A stretch of DNA of 12,163 bases from Dehalococcoidia bacterium (GTDB lineage: Bacteria > Chloroflexota > Dehalococcoidia > GIF9 > AB-539-J10), in NCBI GenBank assembly GCA_023129815.1, contig JAGMBH010000061.1, positions 1-12,163 of the forward strand, given 5' to 3'. This document shows positions 1 to 7,090 of this stretch, piece after piece. The position numbers and the translations under genes are program-made. Each line of letters begins with the position of its first letter. The stretch's first letter is position 1. The notes beneath the pieces were generated by a model that ran no database searches, was not told the DNA's origin, and worked only from the letters and a program-made list of their open reading frames with translations.

Positions 1-153
1 GGCATGGCCACCGTGGTCGGCAGAATCAGGAAGGACACTGTCCTGGAAAATGGCATCAAGTATGTTCTGGTGTCCCACAACACCAAGATGGGAGCTGCTA
101 AAGGCGCAGTTCTTGTAGCTGAACTCCTTATCCGGGACGGATATATCTCTTAA
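1..153 (+). CDS. asd: Aspartate-semialdehyde dehydrogenase, C-terminal end (partial)
   Basis: The window opens inside a gene; frame 1 gives 50 codons and a TAA stop. The segment VGRIRKDTVLENGIKYVLVS followed by HNTKMGAAKGAVLVAELLI is characteristic of the C-terminus of aspartate-semialdehyde dehydrogenase, which reduces aspartyl phosphate to the semialdehyde in the cytoplasm, feeding lysine/diaminopimelate, threonine and methionine synthesis. The HNT-x3-GAA(K)GA stretch and the final helix AELLIRDGYIS are the matching parts. The catalytic Cys and His lie upstream of the window. It is an intact-looking core gene end and serves as the chromosomal anchor of the accessory region that follows: a tRNA-like 3' end starts within about 10 nt of its stop. 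The family call is from remembered conservation, not alignment. Confidence 0.85.
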   Translation, partial: GMATVVGRIRKDTVLENGIKYVLVSHNTKMGAAKGAVLVAELLIRDGYIS

Positions 154-157
154 ATAC

Positions 158-192
158 TGGGGTCGGAGGCTCAAACCCTCTCACTCCAACCA
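158..192 (+). other. tRNA 3'-end fragment (T-arm, acceptor 3' strand, CCA)
   Basis: The sequence shows a T-stem/loop (GGAGG, loop CTCAAAC, CCTCT), then CACTCCA, A and an encoded CCA, which is the layout of a tRNA 3' end. No D-arm or anticodon arm precedes it, because the asd stop lies only a few bases upstream. It therefore looks like a tRNA fragment of the kind left as an attachment-site copy by integrating elements. It is closest in style to the 3' half of tRNA-Pro, but identity cannot be fixed from the fragment. Confidence 0.5.
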
Positions 193-200
193 AAAGAGGG

Positions 201-283
201 TTATTGCCCAAGCCATTCCTCCCTGGTAACTCCTGCCCTCTTTAAAATCCGAGATAAAAGAGCAACTCCGATCTCTCTACAGC
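201..283 (-). pseudogene. HicA-type toxin remnant (C-terminal tail only)
   Basis: Immediately after the hicB-like stop on the minus strand, an open frame reads about 26 codons ending VALLSRILKRAGVTREEWLGQ-stop (TAA at 203-201). HicA mRNA interferases characteristically end in a 'GxLrkILrxAgisreEfl' helix, which this resembles. The N-terminal part, with the catalytic histidine and double-stranded-RNA-binding-like fold, is missing, and no start codon or ribosome site precedes it. I read it as the stub of a deleted hicA in the order hicB-hicA. The match is short, so it could be coincidence. Confidence 0.35.
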
Positions 284-289
284 AAAAAC

Positions 290-544
290 TCAGCCACCGA
301 CTTTTAAAGTTTTCAGTTCCTCTATTTTGTGTTCACCTATAGAAGGAATGCTTAATCCTCTTCTAAGCCTTACCACAAGCCAACCATCAATGACCTCGGC
401 TAAATTACGGCGGCATTCCTCAAGTGTTTTTCCTGTAGCCCATACGCCTTCAAGCTCTGGAACCTCACCATAGTATGGCTCCTCATCCTCAATGATTTCA
501 TACCTTGCCCTACTCAGAGCAGCCTCAATATACTGTGTAATCAA
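290..544 (-). CDS. hicB: HicB-family type II antitoxin (apparently orphan)
   Basis: An 84-residue protein with the HicB/UPF0150 pattern: an N-terminal partial RNase-H-like fold with YYGEVPELEGVWATGKTLEE (residues about 24-43), then a helix RRNLAEVIDGWLVVRL. The motif P-E-L-x-G-V-x-A-x-G-x-T is the family hallmark. HicB proteins bind and neutralise the HicA mRNA interferase and repress their own operon. The start is a TTG at 544-542, supported by GAGGTG at 554-549 with a 4-nt spacer. There is no recognisable C-terminal DNA-binding domain, as in the short HicB class. Downstream only a HicA-like tail remains (283-201), so this antitoxin has probably lost its partner. Transcription runs opposite to the plus-strand cassette. 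Confidence 0.8.
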   Translation of the reverse strand: MITQYIEAALSRARYEIIEDEEPYYGEVPELEGVWATGKTLEECRRNLAEVIDGWLVVRLRRGLSIPSIGEHKIEELKTLKVGG

Positions 545-548
545 TTTT

Positions 549-554
549 CACCTC
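549..554 (-). promoter_or_regulatory. Ribosome binding site of the HicB-like gene
   Basis: On the minus strand GAGGTG lies 4 nt before the TTG at 544. It is the evidence for choosing a TTG start, since no in-frame ATG is available before the conserved core. Confidence 0.6.
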
Positions 555-666
555 TTCTATTAGCTTATCCCTATCCACTGAGCGATTTCCATCCAACCGA
601 TGTTGCGCTTGATCATTATAGCTTGAATGGCCACTAAAGGACAATAAGTTACCTTGCCACGAATAA

Positions 667-739
667 TTAGTGTAGCGCAGCCTGGTAGCACACAGCCTTC
701 GAGACGTTGAGGTCAGAGGTTCAAATCCTCTCGCCCCAG
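667..739 (+). pseudogene. Decayed tRNA-like sequence (tRNA-Pro-like)
   Basis: The D-arm consensus TAGCGCAGCCTGGTAGCAC is followed by an anticodon-arm-like CAGCC-TTCGAGA-CGTTG with one mismatch, variable AGGTC, a perfect T-arm (AGAGG, TTCAAAT, CCTCT) and CGCCCCA. The 5' acceptor strand pairs only in its inner three positions; the outer four do not pair. There is no proper CCA tail. The body resembles bacterial tRNA-Pro, but the loop would read CGA, which does not fit proline. I read it as a decaying or hybrid tRNA copy rather than a working gene. Confidence 0.5.
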
Positions 740-885
740 GCCCCCGAGCAGTAGGTCAAGATTACCGTACTACTAGCGACATCAGGAGAAAATACCCTGC
801 ACACAACAAGCAACCTTGATTATGGAGCGGCACTCCGCATACCGCTCACACGCCTTTACCCAACATAGCTGGCAAAGCCAAAACC
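740..885. other. Intergenic stretch with weak inverted repeats
   Basis: Between the tRNA-like sequence and the end of the 91-residue gene I see no gene. There is a 6-bp inverted repeat GAGCGG / CCGCTC with an 11-nt loop at about 822-848, and an AGTAG / CTACT pair at about 750-774. Neither is followed by a T-run on either strand, so neither is called a terminator. Confidence 0.3.
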
Positions 886-1161
886 CTACTTCTTATCCTC
901 CGCCTGGAAATGCTCCGCCACGGTTTTGCCAAAATCCTGAGCTGCCTTTCCCGCCTCACTGAATTTCTCTTTCACTTCCTCGTCCTTAAACCTCTTGGCC
1001 AGGGCCTTAGCAGATTCAGCCGCAGCATCACCAAATTCCTTTGCCTTCTCCTTCAGCTCAGGGTCATTAAATATTTCGCTGATCGCCGACCCGAATGCGG
1101 TGAGCATCTGCCCGAAACTATCTCCCGGGCTCTTTTTAGCGCTCTCCTTTTCTTTCGCCAT
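886..1161 (-). CDS. Small amphipathic, Lys/Glu/Ala-rich helical protein of unknown function
   Basis: A 91-residue cytosolic protein with no signal peptide or membrane segment. From about residue 14 it is almost entirely predicted helix, with repeating small-residue/charge patterns such as ELKEKAKEFGDAAAESAKAL and VKEKFSEAGKAAQDFGKTV, resembling apolipoprotein/LEA-like coiled or surface-binding helices. The ATG at 1161 is preceded by GAGGGGG with a 5-nt spacer, and a TATAAT lies about 40 nt upstream, so it looks like a real, separately transcribed gene. It is divergent from the large cassette beginning at 1483. A role in coating membranes, DNA or polymer granules can be imagined, but nothing in the sequence decides it. 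I have the impression that similar short proteins occur in Chloroflexota, which I cannot check here. Confidence 0.7.
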   Translation of the reverse strand: MAKEKESAKKSPGDSFGQMLTAFGSAISEIFNDPELKEKAKEFGDAAAESAKALAKRFKDEEVKEKFSEAGKAAQDFGKTVAEHFQAEDKK

Positions 1162-1209
1162 AATACCCCCTCGGCTGTTTTCTTTTTTGTGCAGTTAAGT
1201 TATACCCCT

Positions 1210-1215
1210 ATTATA
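1210..1215 (-). promoter_or_regulatory. -10 element (TATAAT) for the 91-residue protein gene
   Basis: On the minus strand a perfect TATAAT lies about 45 nt before the ATG at 1161. The -35 position 17 nt upstream reads AAAATG, a poor match to TTGACA, so the promoter is probable rather than certain. Confidence 0.45.
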
Positions 1216-1263
1216 CACATCTTTCTGCTCTTCATTTTGCGGATTGGTCCGTGCCAGGACAAG

Positions 1264-1336
1264 ATGCAGCCCTGCCTGCCTACGAACAGCATTCAGGATG
1301 CTGAGGTCAGAGGTTCAAATCCTCCCGCCGTGCCCA
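1264..1336 (+). pseudogene. Second decayed tRNA-like sequence
   Basis: A perfect 5-bp anticodon-type stem (CAGCA, loop TTCAGGA, TGCTG; 1287-1303) is followed by AGGTC, a T-arm (AGAGG, TTCAAAT, CCTCC with one mismatch) and a CCGCCGTGCCCA tail. The D-arm side is only vaguely tRNA-like. It shares GAGGTCAGAGGTTCAAATCC with the sequence at 667-739, so the two are related copies. With no pairing 5' acceptor strand it is unlikely to give a functional tRNA. It lies about 150 nt upstream of the defence-like cassette. Confidence 0.45.
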
Positions 1337-1482
1337 GCACGTGTAATTTCAATCAGTTGATACCCTCTCTTGGAAGCATCCATGTGACTCTATCCAAAAG
1401 ACAAACAAAATGCTATAAGGAGATTGCAATTTGGTGCCAATCCCATTACAATGGATGGCAGAGACGCCTTGAGGCTGCTTCC

Positions 1483-2679
1483 ATGAACGGTATAGAGGAG
1501 CTGGACGCGGTTGATGCGGAAAAAATTATAGAGTCGTTTCGGCAAGGGACTGTGCCCACACGGCATTTAGAACTTTACTCCGTTGGGCGTGACCGTTGGC
1601 TAGAGTCGGTATGCAGGGACCTTACTTTCGTGGCGCGAGGTGGTTCCAAAGTCCGCTTCTTGTCTGCACCTTATGGTGGTGGCAAGACCCACTTTTTCAT
1701 GCTAGTTGGGGCACGCGCTCTATCTGCAAATCTGTTGCTGTCATATGCCGAGCTCAATTCGAGAGAGGCACCGTTCGACAGATTTGAAGTGATCTTCCCA
1801 AAAATCATGCGTGGTGTGACTCTACCTGACGGACACAGCATTGAACATATGCTTGAAGATTGGGCAAGGCGATTTCCGCACTACACTTCGCAGGAGATTG
1901 AGGCTAACCTACGTCAAATCGCACCGTCATTGGATTTTAGAGCAGCTCTGCGCGCATGTCTGCAATACGCTAACACAGACTCACCAGACCATCGGATGCG
2001 GATGCAAGGAATAGTGGCTTGGCTGCAAGGGTACCGCGTCATCTCCGAACTCAAAGCAACTGGGATACGTTCCAACGTTACTATTGCAAATGTTAACGAG
2101 ATACTGGGTTCATTCTTGCGATTTGTGAGGGCTAGCGGATATGCGGGCGTCGTGCTACTCTTGGACGAAGCCGAGGCCATTACGTCGTTGGCGCAATCGC
2201 GTAAACGTGACGAGGCAAATCAGAACATACGTAAGTTACTGGACAACGCTGACGAGCATTCGGGTCTTTATGTTCTCTTTGCTACAACCCCTAAATTTCT
2301 CACAGACCCTAATAACGGAGCTCAATCTTATCCGGCTCTGTGGACTAGAATCAGAGATGTAATAGGTGGCGGACTTCAACAGGCTAGTTTACGATCAATT
2401 ATCATGGTCTTGCCGCCTTTCGATCAAGCCACTTTAGAGGACTTGGCACCCCGGATTGTCGATACCCATTCGATAGCATATGAATGGAATGCATGGGACT
2501 TCTGTAATCAAACAGTGTTAAGCAAGTACATATCTATTTTTCTTCAGCGTGGTGACCCGCATATGGTGAGGTCTTTCATTAAAGGTCTAGTAAGTCTCTT
2601 GGACATCGCGGAGGAAAGGCGTGAGGTATCTATATTGGAAAACTTACTGGACGAGTTGGAATTTGAAGGCGAAGACTAG
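1483..2679 (+). CDS. BrxD-like (DUF2791) P-loop ATPase, first paralog
   Basis: 398 residues from the ATG at 1483, chosen because the open frame upstream of it (from 910) overlaps the opposite-strand gene and the tRNA-like sequence; GAGG lies 10 nt before. Residues 15-60 carry the entry motif of BREX ATP-binding proteins (FRQGTVPTRHLELYSVGR). Walker A is SAPYGGGKT (61-69), Walker B VVLLLDEAE (223-231), followed by KRDEANQNIRKLLDNAD and a sensor-1-like LFATTPKFL (265-273). This matches the DUF2791/BrxD family of type 2 BREX, AAA-like ATPases thought to work in anti-phage defence. The partners that define BREX are absent here. The neighbour 15 nt downstream is a paralog, suggesting a heteromeric ATPase. 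The substrate is unknown, with DNA binding or loading inferred. Confidence 0.8.
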   Translation: MNGIEELDAVDAEKIIESFRQGTVPTRHLELYSVGRDRWLESVCRDLTFVARGGSKVRFLSAPYGGGKTHFFMLVGARALSANLLLSYAELNSREAPFDRFEVIFPKIMRGVTLPDGHSIEHMLEDWARRFPHYTSQEIEANLRQIAPSLDFRAALRACLQYANTDSPDHRMRMQGIVAWLQGYRVISELKATGIRSNVTIANVNEILGSFLRFVRASGYAGVVLLLDEAEAITSLAQSRKRDEANQNIRKLLDNADEHSGLYVLFATTPKFLTDPNNGAQSYPALWTRIRDVIGGGLQQASLRSIIMVLPPFDQATLEDLAPRIVDTHSIAYEWNAWDFCNQTVLSKYISIFLQRGDPHMVRSFIKGLVSLLDIAEERREVSILENLLDELEFEGED

Positions 2680-2694
2680 CTGGTATTCATTAGA

Positions 2695-3873
2695 ATGGGA
2701 AGAATTGGAGAGGACCCGAGACTGAAAGCAGTGCTTGAGAAAGCGCGAAGTCGGCCCAAGCTGCCATCTGCGAGCGATATACCTAGGGAGATGGCATTGG
2801 CTTTGGTTGAATCGTGTCGTCAAGGAACGGCTCCCGTTCAAGGCGCCCTCGCTTTAGCAGTTGGACGAGAGGACCTAATCGATTCCATAAAGCATGACCT
2901 CATACATGTGGCTAGCCGTGGTTCCTGCTTGCGGGTCATCAACGGAGTATTTGGTATTGGTAAAACTCTTACGCTAAGAGTTCTTCAAGAGTACGCTCAC
3001 AGAGAGGAATTCGCCACCAGTTTCCTAACGCTTTCTTCTCGGGAATGCCCTATGTACGACCTTTCGTCTATCTATCGTCATATAGTCAGAGGCATTAGGG
3101 TTGCTGACTGCGTAGATAGGCCTGCCCTGGAACAGATACTCGAAACCTGGGCTAAAAAGGTCACAGAGGATGCACTGAGACAAAGGGTTGTCCCGTGGGC
3201 ACTCAGCGAGTTAGATGCGCATTTCCAGGGTGCATTGACCCAGTACTATGAAGGTGTCCGGTTCGCAAGGTCGGAGAAGACAGACCTCGCGCTTCGTTGG
3301 CTCCGTGGTGAAACCACGGTAATGGATGCCAGGCACCTTGGGGTCAATTCTAATATATCCCCAGAGAACGCGCTTGTGATGCTGGGCAACCTGACAAGAA
3401 TGCTTCGATTTGTAGGCCTAAAGGGATTAGTTACCCTGTTGGACGAAGCGGATGCTATACCTTCCCTTCCCAGTGCTGTGAAAAGGGAAGAGGCGTATGC
3501 AAATCTGTTTAGCTTAGCACATGCTGCGTCCAGCACTCCCTATTCATACTTTGTGTATGCCACGACCCCGGCCTTTTTCGATGGCATCCCGCCAGGGTTT
3601 GATGAAGCTCTTAAGAACGTTACCAACCTAGAGCAGTTAAAGAGTAGGGAGCTAACTGAGCTTGCCCAGGAAATTCGGGATTTGCACTTTCAAGCATATG
3701 GATGGCACCGGGGTGACTTGCGCGGATCCTCTCTTAGGGAATTCGTGAGGATGTGTGTGTCTACACCAATTAATACTCCGAGGGCTTTTGTAAGAGCGCT
3801 TATAGCTGCACTGGACATATGTGAGCAAGATAAAGAGTTCAGGCTAGATCGAATTGGTCGCATGTTAGGCTAA
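2695..3873 (+). CDS. BrxD-like (DUF2791) P-loop ATPase, second paralog
   Basis: A 392-residue paralog of the preceding protein with the same order of motifs: CRQGTAPVQGALALAVGRED (41-60), Walker A NGVFGIGKT (83-91), Walker B LVTLLDEAD (245-253), KREEAYANLFSLAHAAS and VYATTPAFF (287-295). It carries an extra N-terminal stretch of about 30 residues rich in charge and proline. The ATG at 2695 is 15 nt after the previous stop and has no clear Shine-Dalgarno sequence, so translation probably depends on coupling. Both Walker motifs are intact in both paralogs, so neither is simply a dead regulatory subunit. The overall similarity of the two is moderate, implying an old duplication or a purposeful pair. 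ATPase activity is a family inference; its role in this cassette is unknown. Confidence 0.78.
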   Translation: MGRIGEDPRLKAVLEKARSRPKLPSASDIPREMALALVESCRQGTAPVQGALALAVGREDLIDSIKHDLIHVASRGSCLRVINGVFGIGKTLTLRVLQEYAHREEFATSFLTLSSRECPMYDLSSIYRHIVRGIRVADCVDRPALEQILETWAKKVTEDALRQRVVPWALSELDAHFQGALTQYYEGVRFARSEKTDLALRWLRGETTVMDARHLGVNSNISPENALVMLGNLTRMLRFVGLKGLVTLLDEADAIPSLPSAVKREEAYANLFSLAHAASSTPYSYFVYATTPAFFDGIPPGFDEALKNVTNLEQLKSRELTELAQEIRDLHFQAYGWHRGDLRGSSLREFVRMCVSTPINTPRAFVRALIAALDICEQDKEFRLDRIGRMLG

Positions 3874-3875
3874 AC

Positions 3876-4394
3876 ATGAGATGGGAAGAAAGATTTATCA
3901 CGGTTGTTCACGAAGGAGGCCACTCTTTGTTCTTTGAACGATTCGTGCAAGCTGTTGAGGTTACAAGCCTAGTTGTTGTGTCTCCATGGATACAAAGCAT
4001 GGATGGAGAGCCTCTCTCGCTGGAAGATATACTCTGGTCAGTCAAGAGGGGAAAAGTTCCTACGACTATTATCATGCGCAGCCCTAAAAAGGAGCCCCTG
4101 AATAGAGACGCAGCCGAACTCTTTGAAGGTTGCCCTTTTATAACCCTATACTACAACAATGATCTCCATGCTAAAATATACGTGTGCAGATGCCAGCCCT
4201 TCGGGTTTGCTCTGCTAGGCTCTGCCAACCTTTCAGGCCGGGCTACCAGAGCCCTCGAAGTGGGATTGCTGATAGAAGGCAAGGGCATGGGTCGTGCTAT
4301 TATTGAAGAACTTGAACTATTAGGCAAGGAAGATATTCCAAATAGGGCAGGGACCGAGCTTAGACAACTGGCTCAAGTCCGTCCTTTTGCCTAG
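3876..4394 (+). CDS. PLD-superfamily protein with a single, atypical HKD motif (possible nuclease)
   Basis: 172 residues, starting 2 nt after the previous stop (coupled translation). The region LVVVSPWIQ (32-40) is the beta strand typical of PLD-like nucleases, and the active-site segment is LHAKIYVC (97-104) with GSANLSGRA (115-123) and ALEVGLLI, giving H98, K100, S116, N118 and E128. The Asp of the usual HxK-x4-D is not visible: the spot is occupied by a C-R-C-Q-P insert-like stretch, as in some PLDc_2 proteins. Such proteins act as dimers because each chain has one motif; relatives include bacterial nucleases and DISARM DrmC. It is the most likely nucleic-acid-cutting component of the cassette, but phosphodiesterase activity is inferred only. 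No signal peptide is seen, so it is probably cytoplasmic. Confidence 0.75.
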   Translation: MRWEERFITVVHEGGHSLFFERFVQAVEVTSLVVVSPWIQSMDGEPLSLEDILWSVKRGKVPTTIIMRSPKKEPLNRDAAELFEGCPFITLYYNNDLHAKIYVCRCQPFGFALLGSANLSGRATRALEVGLLIEGKGMGRAIIEELELLGKEDIPNRAGTELRQLAQVRPFA

Positions 4395-4427
4395 TTTCAG
4401 ATAGTGAAGATGCATAGGATTCCAGAA

Positions 4428-4436
4428 AAGGAGGGG
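4428..4436 (+). promoter_or_regulatory. Strong Shine-Dalgarno that fixes the start at 4440
   Basis: AAGGAGGGG followed by AAA and then the ATG at 4440 is the best ribosome site in the cassette. It argues against the upstream in-frame GTG at 4404, which would add 12 residues (MKMHRIPEKEGK) encoded partly by this very site. Confidence 0.7.
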
Positions 4437-4439
4437 AAA

Positions 4440-5678
4440 ATGGAGATCAAGGAGATGGAGCTTAAAGACTACTGCTGCTTGAATCGCCCGCGATTTAGGG
4501 TAGATCCAGAGTCGGATGCCGAGTGGTTCTTTGGCAATAAGCAGGTAAGCGAGGAGCTATTGTCTCGGATTGGAAGCGATTTCGATGTAAGAGGAATTCC
4601 AAAATGCGGACTTATTGGAAGGTTCGGCGACGGGAAGACTCACACACTGTATCACATCAAGTATCTGTTCGATAAGGAGCCAGAGAACTACCCAGCAATA
4701 TGTTTCTTCCTTGGACTGGCACCCTATGATGAGCGGATACCTGACCTTGGTGGATGGAAATACTTTCATGGCAAGATGCTAGACGCGATGGGTGAAGACT
4801 TCCTCAGGCAAATTGTCCAGGAGTTTGACCGTTTGCCGGAGGACAGAACGGCTGACTTATCCGAAGAGATGAAAAAGACATTCAAGTTTGGCGATGAGAA
4901 CCTAAAAAGGTCTCTTGCCAACGTGCTCTCAGGGTACTTTCTGAGGGAAACCAAGTCAATGTTGCCAGCATGGCAGTGGCTCAGAGGCGCTAAACTGGAG
5001 AAGGGCAGTGCCGCTCAAGACCTTGCTGCCACCAAGGGGTTGGAAAATGCTGCGGACATGATTAACGTTATTCTAAATCTGGGTAACTTGGTTCGCAAGA
5101 CCCGAGGTAAAGCTATTGTCTTTCTTATGGACGAAGCACAAGCACTCGCTGAAGTATCAAAGAGAGACATAGAAATACATCATGCCCTTTTGCAACTAGC
5201 CTCAGACTATAACCAGGATGTTGGATTTGTTATTGCTTACTTCGGTAGACTGGGACTAAGCGGCATGCCTCCGGTACTCTCAGAGCCACCCGATATTTTG
5301 TCGCGGCTGGGTGTTACGCCACAGAATATGGACGAAGCGTTTATCGATCTGCTGCGACTCATAAATTCAAAAGAAGACATGAGAAGTTTCATTAATAGTT
5401 TGCTTAAAGGTGTGAAGGACATGGAAAAAGCCGAGCAATTGATCAGTGAGGCAGGCTTGGCTGGTAAGGTTACCCCGGAGAACCTGCCATTCTCTGAGGA
5501 TGCCCTCGGCCGAGCGGTGGAAATACTGTTTCAGAATGAACAGACGAGAAATGCTCGCATGATAATCAACGAGTTAGCGCGCGTGGCAGCTGCTGCCTAT
5601 CACCAGGGGAAAGCAACCAATCAGTACGTCATAGCAGATAGAGCTCTTCTTGATTCCATCATGCAACGTCTTCAGTAG
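4440..5678 (+). CDS. P-loop ATPase of the BREX/ORC-like type, third ATPase of the cassette
   Basis: 412 residues from the ATG at 4440. After an N-terminal leader with NRPRFRVDPESDAEWFFG, a Walker A GRFGDGKT (60-67) is followed by HTLYHIKYL, and Walker B is IVFLMDEAQAL (226-236). A long helical insert between them (about 115-215) and a C-terminal all-helical region ending at LDSIMQRLQ resemble AAA/ORC-like ATPases. The 'G-x-F-G-x-GKTH' form recalls BREX ATPases, but the rest is different from the two DUF2791 paralogs upstream, so it is a separate family that I cannot name. It sits 45 nt after the PLD gene with its own strong ribosome site, and 12 nt before the HerA gene, suggesting high expression relative to its neighbours. 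A DNA-dependent or NTP-switched loader is a reasonable guess. Confidence 0.7.
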   Translation: MEIKEMELKDYCCLNRPRFRVDPESDAEWFFGNKQVSEELLSRIGSDFDVRGIPKCGLIGRFGDGKTHTLYHIKYLFDKEPENYPAICFFLGLAPYDERIPDLGGWKYFHGKMLDAMGEDFLRQIVQEFDRLPEDRTADLSEEMKKTFKFGDENLKRSLANVLSGYFLRETKSMLPAWQWLRGAKLEKGSAAQDLAATKGLENAADMINVILNLGNLVRKTRGKAIVFLMDEAQALAEVSKRDIEIHHALLQLASDYNQDVGFVIAYFGRLGLSGMPPVLSEPPDILSRLGVTPQNMDEAFIDLLRLINSKEDMRSFINSLLKGVKDMEKAEQLISEAGLAGKVTPENLPFSEDALGRAVEILFQNEQTRNARMIINELARVAAAAYHQGKATNQYVIADRALLDSIMQRLQ

Positions 5679-5690
5679 GAGTTAGAATTC

Positions 5691-7088
5691 ATGAAAAGGT
5701 ATGGTCTATATCCAGAGATGAGAGCCCAGGGTGAGTGGTGTATTTGTGGTTCGGAGTCTGGCGAGCCGAAGGAATGGCTCTTCCTTGGGAGACTAGCTGA
5801 ATATGGGCGCCGCTACAACGTCAAGTTTGACGCGACTAAGGAAAAAGTCATGGCGATTGTGGGAAAGCGGGGACAAGGCAAGTCATACACATTGGGTTCA
5901 GTTGTTGAAGGGCTGTGTACTTCTGACTCAGAGTCAGCCATTGCTGCAACAAGCAAGCAAAGAGGCGTGCTTCTATTCGACACTCTAAACATCTTTCAAT
6001 GGATGAATGTGTCTGTCCTTTCCGCAGGGCCTCAATCGGCAGAAATGAGGAATCAGGCGGCGGTCCTTCAGTCTTGGGGGTTGCCACCGGTAGCTCTCGA
6101 TGTTGACGTTTGGATACCAGCCGGCTATCGGTACCGATTATCATCACCGACTTTCAAGGATCTATACCTCAATGTTCCGGACTTCTCACTGGATGACTGG
6201 AGCTCCCTGCTTGATTTGGACATTGTCCGCGACATTAAGGGACAATACTTTACTGAGGTATTTCAGAAGGTAGTAGACTTGGGGTGGACTGATACGGAAG
6301 GCAGCTTTCATCGCCCGAAAAGGAATTATATGATTCGGGATCTTGTTGAGTGCATACAGAATGATGAGGATAATGAGCTATCTGTCTACCGAGCGGATAC
6401 GAGAAGGGCAGTTCTTCAGCAACTTCGAGCCTATGAACGGCATCCAATCTTCTCAGGCTCCGGCACACCGCTACGTGAACTGGTTGTTCCGGGTCGTGCC
6501 GCGGTAGTTCTATTGAACAGCTTGCCTGAAGATTTGCGTGGTGTGCTAGTGTCAGTGATTGTCAAAAGGCTGTTGCAAGAGCGAGCCGAGGCTTCTGAGA
6601 CAGTAAAAGACCTTCTCATTAATCCAGACTTGGACGAAGACCAGAGAAAGGAGAAGGAAGAGTTAGTAGCCAGTTCTGTACCTAAAGCTTGGGTCGTTAT
6701 TGATGAGGCTCAGAACATCGTCCCGGGCGGGAAGCGTACTTCAGCAACCACAAGCTTGGTGAGGTTTGTCAAGGAAGGTAGAAACTTTGGCCTTTCCTTC
6801 GTTGTTACCACCCAACAACCAAGGGCCTTGGACCCAAATGTGCTATCTCAGGTGGAAACGTTCATTGTTCATAAACTAGTTTCTCAATCTGATATAGATT
6901 ATATTTTGGATAATTTGAAGTCGCCTTTGCCAACAGAGATCAAAGATGACAACGTCAGCATATCAATAAGAGAACTCATACGGGATGTAGGAGTCGGCCA
7001 AGCGGTGGTGTCAGACACTAATACTCCTAGATGCTTTGTTCTGGAAGTTCGCCCGCGAGTTAGTGCACACGGAGGTTTTGAAGCTTAG
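5691..7088 (+). CDS. HerA/DUF87-type DNA-translocating ATPase
   Basis: 465 residues; ATG at 5691 preceded by AGGAG (5677-5681) overlapping the previous stop. Walker A is GKRGQGKS (58-65), Walker B AWVVIDEAQ (333-341), then the HerA/FtsK signature FVKEGRNFGLSFVVTTQQP (359-377) with a candidate arginine finger at R364, followed by LDPNVLSQVETFIVHKLVSQ. Family members form hexameric rings that pump double-stranded DNA and often pair with a nuclease (NurA, SIR2, DUF4297). No NurA is in this window, so the PLD protein or the unknown downstream protein may be the partner. The insert at 100-320 between Walker A and B is large and helical, with an acidic linker at about 310-330 (DLDEDQRKEKEE). Confident as to family; the role in defence is inferred from context. 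Confidence 0.85.
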   Translation: MKRYGLYPEMRAQGEWCICGSESGEPKEWLFLGRLAEYGRRYNVKFDATKEKVMAIVGKRGQGKSYTLGSVVEGLCTSDSESAIAATSKQRGVLLFDTLNIFQWMNVSVLSAGPQSAEMRNQAAVLQSWGLPPVALDVDVWIPAGYRYRLSSPTFKDLYLNVPDFSLDDWSSLLDLDIVRDIKGQYFTEVFQKVVDLGWTDTEGSFHRPKRNYMIRDLVECIQNDEDNELSVYRADTRRAVLQQLRAYERHPIFSGSGTPLRELVVPGRAAVVLLNSLPEDLRGVLVSVIVKRLLQERAEASETVKDLLINPDLDEDQRKEKEELVASSVPKAWVVIDEAQNIVPGGKRTSATTSLVRFVKEGRNFGLSFVVTTQQPRALDPNVLSQVETFIVHKLVSQSDIDYILDNLKSPLPTEIKDDNVSISIRELIRDVGVGQAVVSDTNTPRCFVLEVRPRVSAHGGFEA

Positions 7089-7090
7089 AG

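Noticed and set aside
531..650. Minus-strand open frame upstream of hicB ending DRDKLIEEVKIDYTVY
   Set aside because: It is open for about 40 codons and overlaps hicB, but has no start codon, ribosome site or recognisable family; it could be the tail of a lost gene.
667..739. Functional tRNA gene
   Set aside because: The outer acceptor stem does not pair, the anticodon stem has a mismatch, no CCA follows, and the loop triplet does not fit the tRNA-Pro-like body.
910..1482. An open plus-strand frame that extends the first ATPase by 191 residues
   Set aside because: It lies antisense to the 91-residue gene, runs through a tRNA-like sequence, and its translation looks non-protein-like; conserved BrxD sequence begins only after the ATG at 1483. 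An ATT at 1429 behind AAGGAG was considered, but ATT starts are rare.
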